A DNA stretch of 7,116 nucleotides from Anaerolinea thermophila. Its GTDB lineage: Bacteria > Chloroflexota > Anaerolineae > Anaerolineales > Villigracilaceae. Made by a program: the position numbers and the translations under genes. The notes below the pieces were generated by a model. It was not told the DNA's origin. It saw nothing but the letters and a program-made list of their open reading frames with translations, and searched no databases. Position 1 is the first letter of the stretch. Each line of letters begins with the position of its first letter. The DNA is taken from the NCBI GenBank assembly GCA_022729775.1, contig DZBA01000175.1, positions 1-7,116 of the forward strand. Direction: 5' to 3'. Of the stretch, positions 5,691 through 7,116 are shown piece after piece.

Positions 5691-6032
5691 TTATTTGGCT
5701 TGTGAAACCACAGCAGCGAATGCCTGCGGGTTTCTTACTGCCAGGTCGGCGAGCATCTTGCGGTTAAGTTCGATGTTTGCCTTTTTGAGCAAGGAAACCA
5801 GTTTGCTGTAGGTGGTTCCGTTCAAACGAGCCGCGGCGTTGATGCGGGCGATCCATAACTTGCGCAGATCGCGCTTGCGGACGCGGCGATCACGGGTTGC
5901 GTACCACAGGCTCTTGAGCATGGCTTCGTTGGCGCGCTTGAACAAAAAGTGCTTCGCGCCACGCTGCCCCTTCGTGATCTTCAAAACTTTCTTATGACGT
6001 AGATGCCCTTGAGGGCCTCCCTTTACACGCAT
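5691..6032 (-). CDS. rplT: 50S ribosomal protein L20
   Basis: This 113-residue basic protein binds 23S rRNA early in assembly of the large subunit. It opens MRVKGGPQGHLRHKKVLKIT, which aligns with the usual MARVKRG...RRHKKVLKLAKG start apart from one missing residue after Met. It contains the family core KGQRGAKHFLFKRANEAMLKSLWYATRDRR (21-50), KRDLRKLWIARINAAARLNGTTYSKL (53-78) and the C-terminal NRKMLADLAV...FAAVV. Length is normal (about 115-120). The ATG at 6030-6032 has a strong AGGAGGT (6041-6047) 8 bases upstream. It is the last gene of infC-rpmI-rplT, 97 bases after rpmI, and is followed by a strong terminator. In E. coli and Bacillus, L20 represses its own operon by binding the mRNA; no L20 target could be identified here by eye. 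Confidence 0.97.
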   Translation of the reverse strand: MRVKGGPQGHLRHKKVLKITKGQRGAKHFLFKRANEAMLKSLWYATRDRRVRKRDLRKLWIARINAAARLNGTTYSKLVSLLKKANIELNRKMLADLAVRNPQAFAAVVSQAK

Positions 6033-6129
6033 TTCTTAGTACCTCCTGCAAACTCGCGGGCGTCGGCAGGTCATGCCAGTTGCGTACACCCGAAAGCCGC
6101 AAATAAAAAAATTGACGACGGTTGGAAAA

Positions 6130-6363
6130 CTAACTTTCCATGTGAGGGGCAAGGCGTTTAATTCTCTTGATGAATTTACGACCCTGTACGACGATCGTTT
6201 CACTCAATAACGCCTTGGTGCGGTCCGAAGTGCGGCGGCGAAGATGGCTCTTTCCGCCTTTGGTTCGCACGAGAATGCCGGAGCCGGTCAGGCGAAATCT
6301 CTTGGAGGTCGCCTTGTGCGTCTTCAGCTTGAACTTGCTTGTCTTGGTTGACTTGCGAGGCAT
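6130..6363 (-). CDS. rpmI: 50S ribosomal protein L35
   Basis: This 77-residue, very basic protein of the large ribosomal subunit lies between infC and rplT as in most bacteria. The family core KLKTHKATSKRFRLTGSGILVRTKGGKSHLRRRTS (12-46) is clear. Compared with the usual 64-66 residues there is an extension of about ten residues at the front (MPRKSTKTSKF). The ATG at 6361-6363 is supported by AAGGAAA (6371-6377) 7 bases upstream and by the MP start common in L35. The gene begins 70 bases after the infC stop, and that gap shows only a weak 5-bp hairpin. Confidence 0.96.
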   Translation of the reverse strand: MPRKSTKTSKFKLKTHKATSKRFRLTGSGILVRTKGGKSHLRRRTSDRTKALLSETIVVQGRKFIKRIKRLAPHMES

Positions 6364-6433
6364 TGCTGCTTTTCCTTTCTTATGGTTTCAAACCTCAGGA
6401 TGTAACTCCTGTGATTAGCAAAAATTAACGCGC

Positions 6434-7015
6434 TCAGGATGCTGCTTTTTCTTCGGGCTTGGATTCAGGCTGGTCGCCCTTTTCCTTCTTCTTTGGCGCG
6501 CTGCCTTTGTTAGGCGACAATACGACAAGCATCGTGCGCCCTTCCATTTGCGGCGGAACTTCCACCACGGCGACATCCACCAAATCCTGAACGATTTCCT
6601 TCAAGTCTTCGAGTGCGATTTCCGGGTAATCCATCTCACGCCCGCGGAACTTGACGGTGACGCGCACCTTATGACCCTGTCCGAGCCAGCGGCGGGCGTC
6701 GTCCACTTTGAAATCGCGGTGCGCTTCGTTTGTCTTCGGGCGCAGACGAATTTCCTTGACCTCGATCTTGGTCTGGGACTTTTTGGCTTCGCGTTCCTTC
6801 TTTGCTTTTTCGTAGATGAATTTTCCAAAATCCATTACGCGGCAAACAGGCGGACTTGCACCGGGGGATACTTCCACAAGATCCAGTTCGGCATCGCGGG
6901 CAATTTGTAAAGCCTGGCGAATCGGCACGACGCCGACATTCCCACCGTCTGGACCAATCAGGCGAACCTCCGTAACACGGATGCCCTCATTTACTCGAAA
7001 TTCGTTGGCGCTGAT
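6434..7015 (-). CDS. infC: Translation initiation factor IF-3, starting at an AUC codon
   Basis: IF-3 binds the 30S subunit, keeps subunits apart and checks start-codon pairing. With the AUC start at 7013-7015 the protein has 193 residues. Its N-terminal domain reads ISANEFRVNEGIRVTEVRLI then GVVPIRQALQIARDAELDLVEVSP, followed by the signature VCRVMDFGKFIYEKAKK. The linker leads to the C-terminal domain with KEIRLRPKTNEAHRDFKV, HKVRVTVKFRGRE and PPQMEGRTMLVVLSP. A Lys/Glu-rich tail of about 25 residues closes it. A GTG at 6928 would lose 29 conserved residues including the RVNE-IR segment, and no ATG, GTG or TTG exists between the upstream stop codon and it. AAGGAG (7023-7028) stands 7 bases before the AUC. 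Use of AUU/AUC/AUA starts in infC is established elsewhere and allows IF-3 to repress its own translation. It is the first gene of infC-rpmI-rplT, with its own promoter. Confidence 0.93.
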   Translation of the reverse strand: MSANEFRVNEGIRVTEVRLIGPDGGNVGVVPIRQALQIARDAELDLVEVSPGASPPVCRVMDFGKFIYEKAKKEREAKKSQTKIEVKEIRLRPKTNEAHRDFKVDDARRWLGQGHKVRVTVKFRGREMDYPEIALEDLKEIVQDLVDVAVVEVPPQMEGRTMLVVLSPNKGSAPKKKEKGDQPESKPEEKAAS

Positions 7016-7028
7016 AAGCTTACTCCTT
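7013..7028 (-). promoter_or_regulatory. infC Shine-Dalgarno site and rare AUC start codon
   Basis: On the minus strand AAGGAG (7028-7023) is followed by seven bases and then ATC (7015-7013), which opens the conserved IF-3 N-terminus (I-S-A-N-E-F-R-V-N-E). The only other candidate, GTG at 6928, has no suitable site and truncates the protein. The non-canonical codon implies IF-3-dependent autoregulation, as known for E. coli infC with AUU. Confidence 0.85.
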
Positions 7029-7048
7029 CTTTATCTTATGAAACAAAT

Positions 7049-7066
7049 CCAGCCATTAACGGCTGG
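7049..7066 (-). promoter_or_regulatory. Hairpin in the infC leader
   Basis: A 6-bp GC-rich stem, CCAGCC with GGCTGG around a 6-base loop, lies in the roughly 60-base untranslated leader of the infC transcript, starting about nine bases from the predicted 5' end. On the minus strand it is followed by ATTTGTTT, a weak U-tract, so partial attenuation or simple 5'-end stabilisation is possible. On the plus strand it is followed by CTTTTTAG and would pass as a terminator for antisense transcripts. Confidence 0.5.
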
Positions 7067-7081
7067 CTTTTTAGCGGGCGA

Positions 7082-7111
7082 ATGATACCATAAAGCCGGT
7101 TGAATCGTCAA
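7082..7111 (-). promoter_or_regulatory. Promoter of the infC-rpmI-rplT operon
   Basis: On the minus strand TTGACG (7111-7106, five of six matches to the -35 consensus) and TATCAT (7087-7082, five of six to the -10) are separated by 18 bases. Transcription should begin near 7075, about 60 bases before the infC AUC start. This is the best primary-sigma-factor promoter in the window. Confidence 0.75.
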
Positions 7112-7116
7112 ACTTT

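Noticed and set aside
6390..6412. Small hairpin (CAGGA with TCCTG) between infC and rpmI as an L20 or L35 control element
   Set aside because: Only five base pairs with no recognisable L20-binding shape; likely chance.
6548..6910. 120-codon plus-strand open frame across infC
   Set aside because: It is antisense to a clear IF-3 gene and its protein has no recognisable motif.
6434..6928. IF-3 starting at the GTG at 6928
   Set aside because: It removes the conserved first 29 residues and has no Shine-Dalgarno site, while ATC at 7015 has one in the right place.

Overview
The window looks like chromosomal DNA from a bacterium of the Chloroflexota, most likely the Anaerolineae. This is an inference from protein style (an extended PhnE with an Ig-like extracytoplasmic domain, the IF3/L35/L20 variants), moderate GC content, and a mixture of strong Shine-Dalgarno sites with apparently leaderless starts. 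It was not confirmed by any search. No mobile element gene, tRNA, rRNA or CRISPR array was seen.

Left part, plus strand (1-3410): a phosphonate/phosphite-type ABC transporter. It contains the 3' part of phnD (solute-binding protein, cut by the window edge), a strong terminator-like hairpin, phnC (ATPase), and a very long phnE (permease, 604 residues against roughly 260-280 usually) that starts 9 bases after phnC. A bidirectional-looking terminator follows phnE. PhnD would capture the ligand outside the membrane, PhnE would form the channel, and PhnC would power it. No C-P lyase or phosphite dehydrogenase gene is visible, so the substrate stays open.

Convergent junction (3340-3651): 312 bases without a gene. 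They hold the phnE terminator and a 211-bp imperfect palindrome (3433-3643) with matched end segments and iterated ACGGAT words inside. It looks like an interspersed non-coding repeat.

Middle part, minus strand (3652-5608, read right to left): a macro-domain protein of Af1521 type, a SpoU/TrmH-family RNA 2'-O-methyltransferase that overlaps it by 4 bases (GTGA), and an adenine-phosphoribosyltransferase-like enzyme 74 bases further on. This may be a small operon touching RNA modification and ADP-ribose/purine metabolism.

Right part, minus strand (5638-7116, read right to left): the classical translation operon infC-rpmI-rplT (IF3, L35, L20), with a good promoter at 7082-7111, a leader with a hairpin, and a strong terminator after rplT at 5638-5675. 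infC has no usable ATG, GTG or TTG at its proper N-terminus and most likely starts at an AUC codon (7013-7015) behind a good Shine-Dalgarno site. This matches the known rare-start-codon autoregulation of infC.

The most notable points are the AUC start of infC, the doubly expanded PhnE, the palindromic repeat, and a shared geometry in which a -10-like hexamer sits exactly six bases before the ATG of phnC and of the macro-domain gene, both lacking a Shine-Dalgarno site and both just downstream of a terminator.
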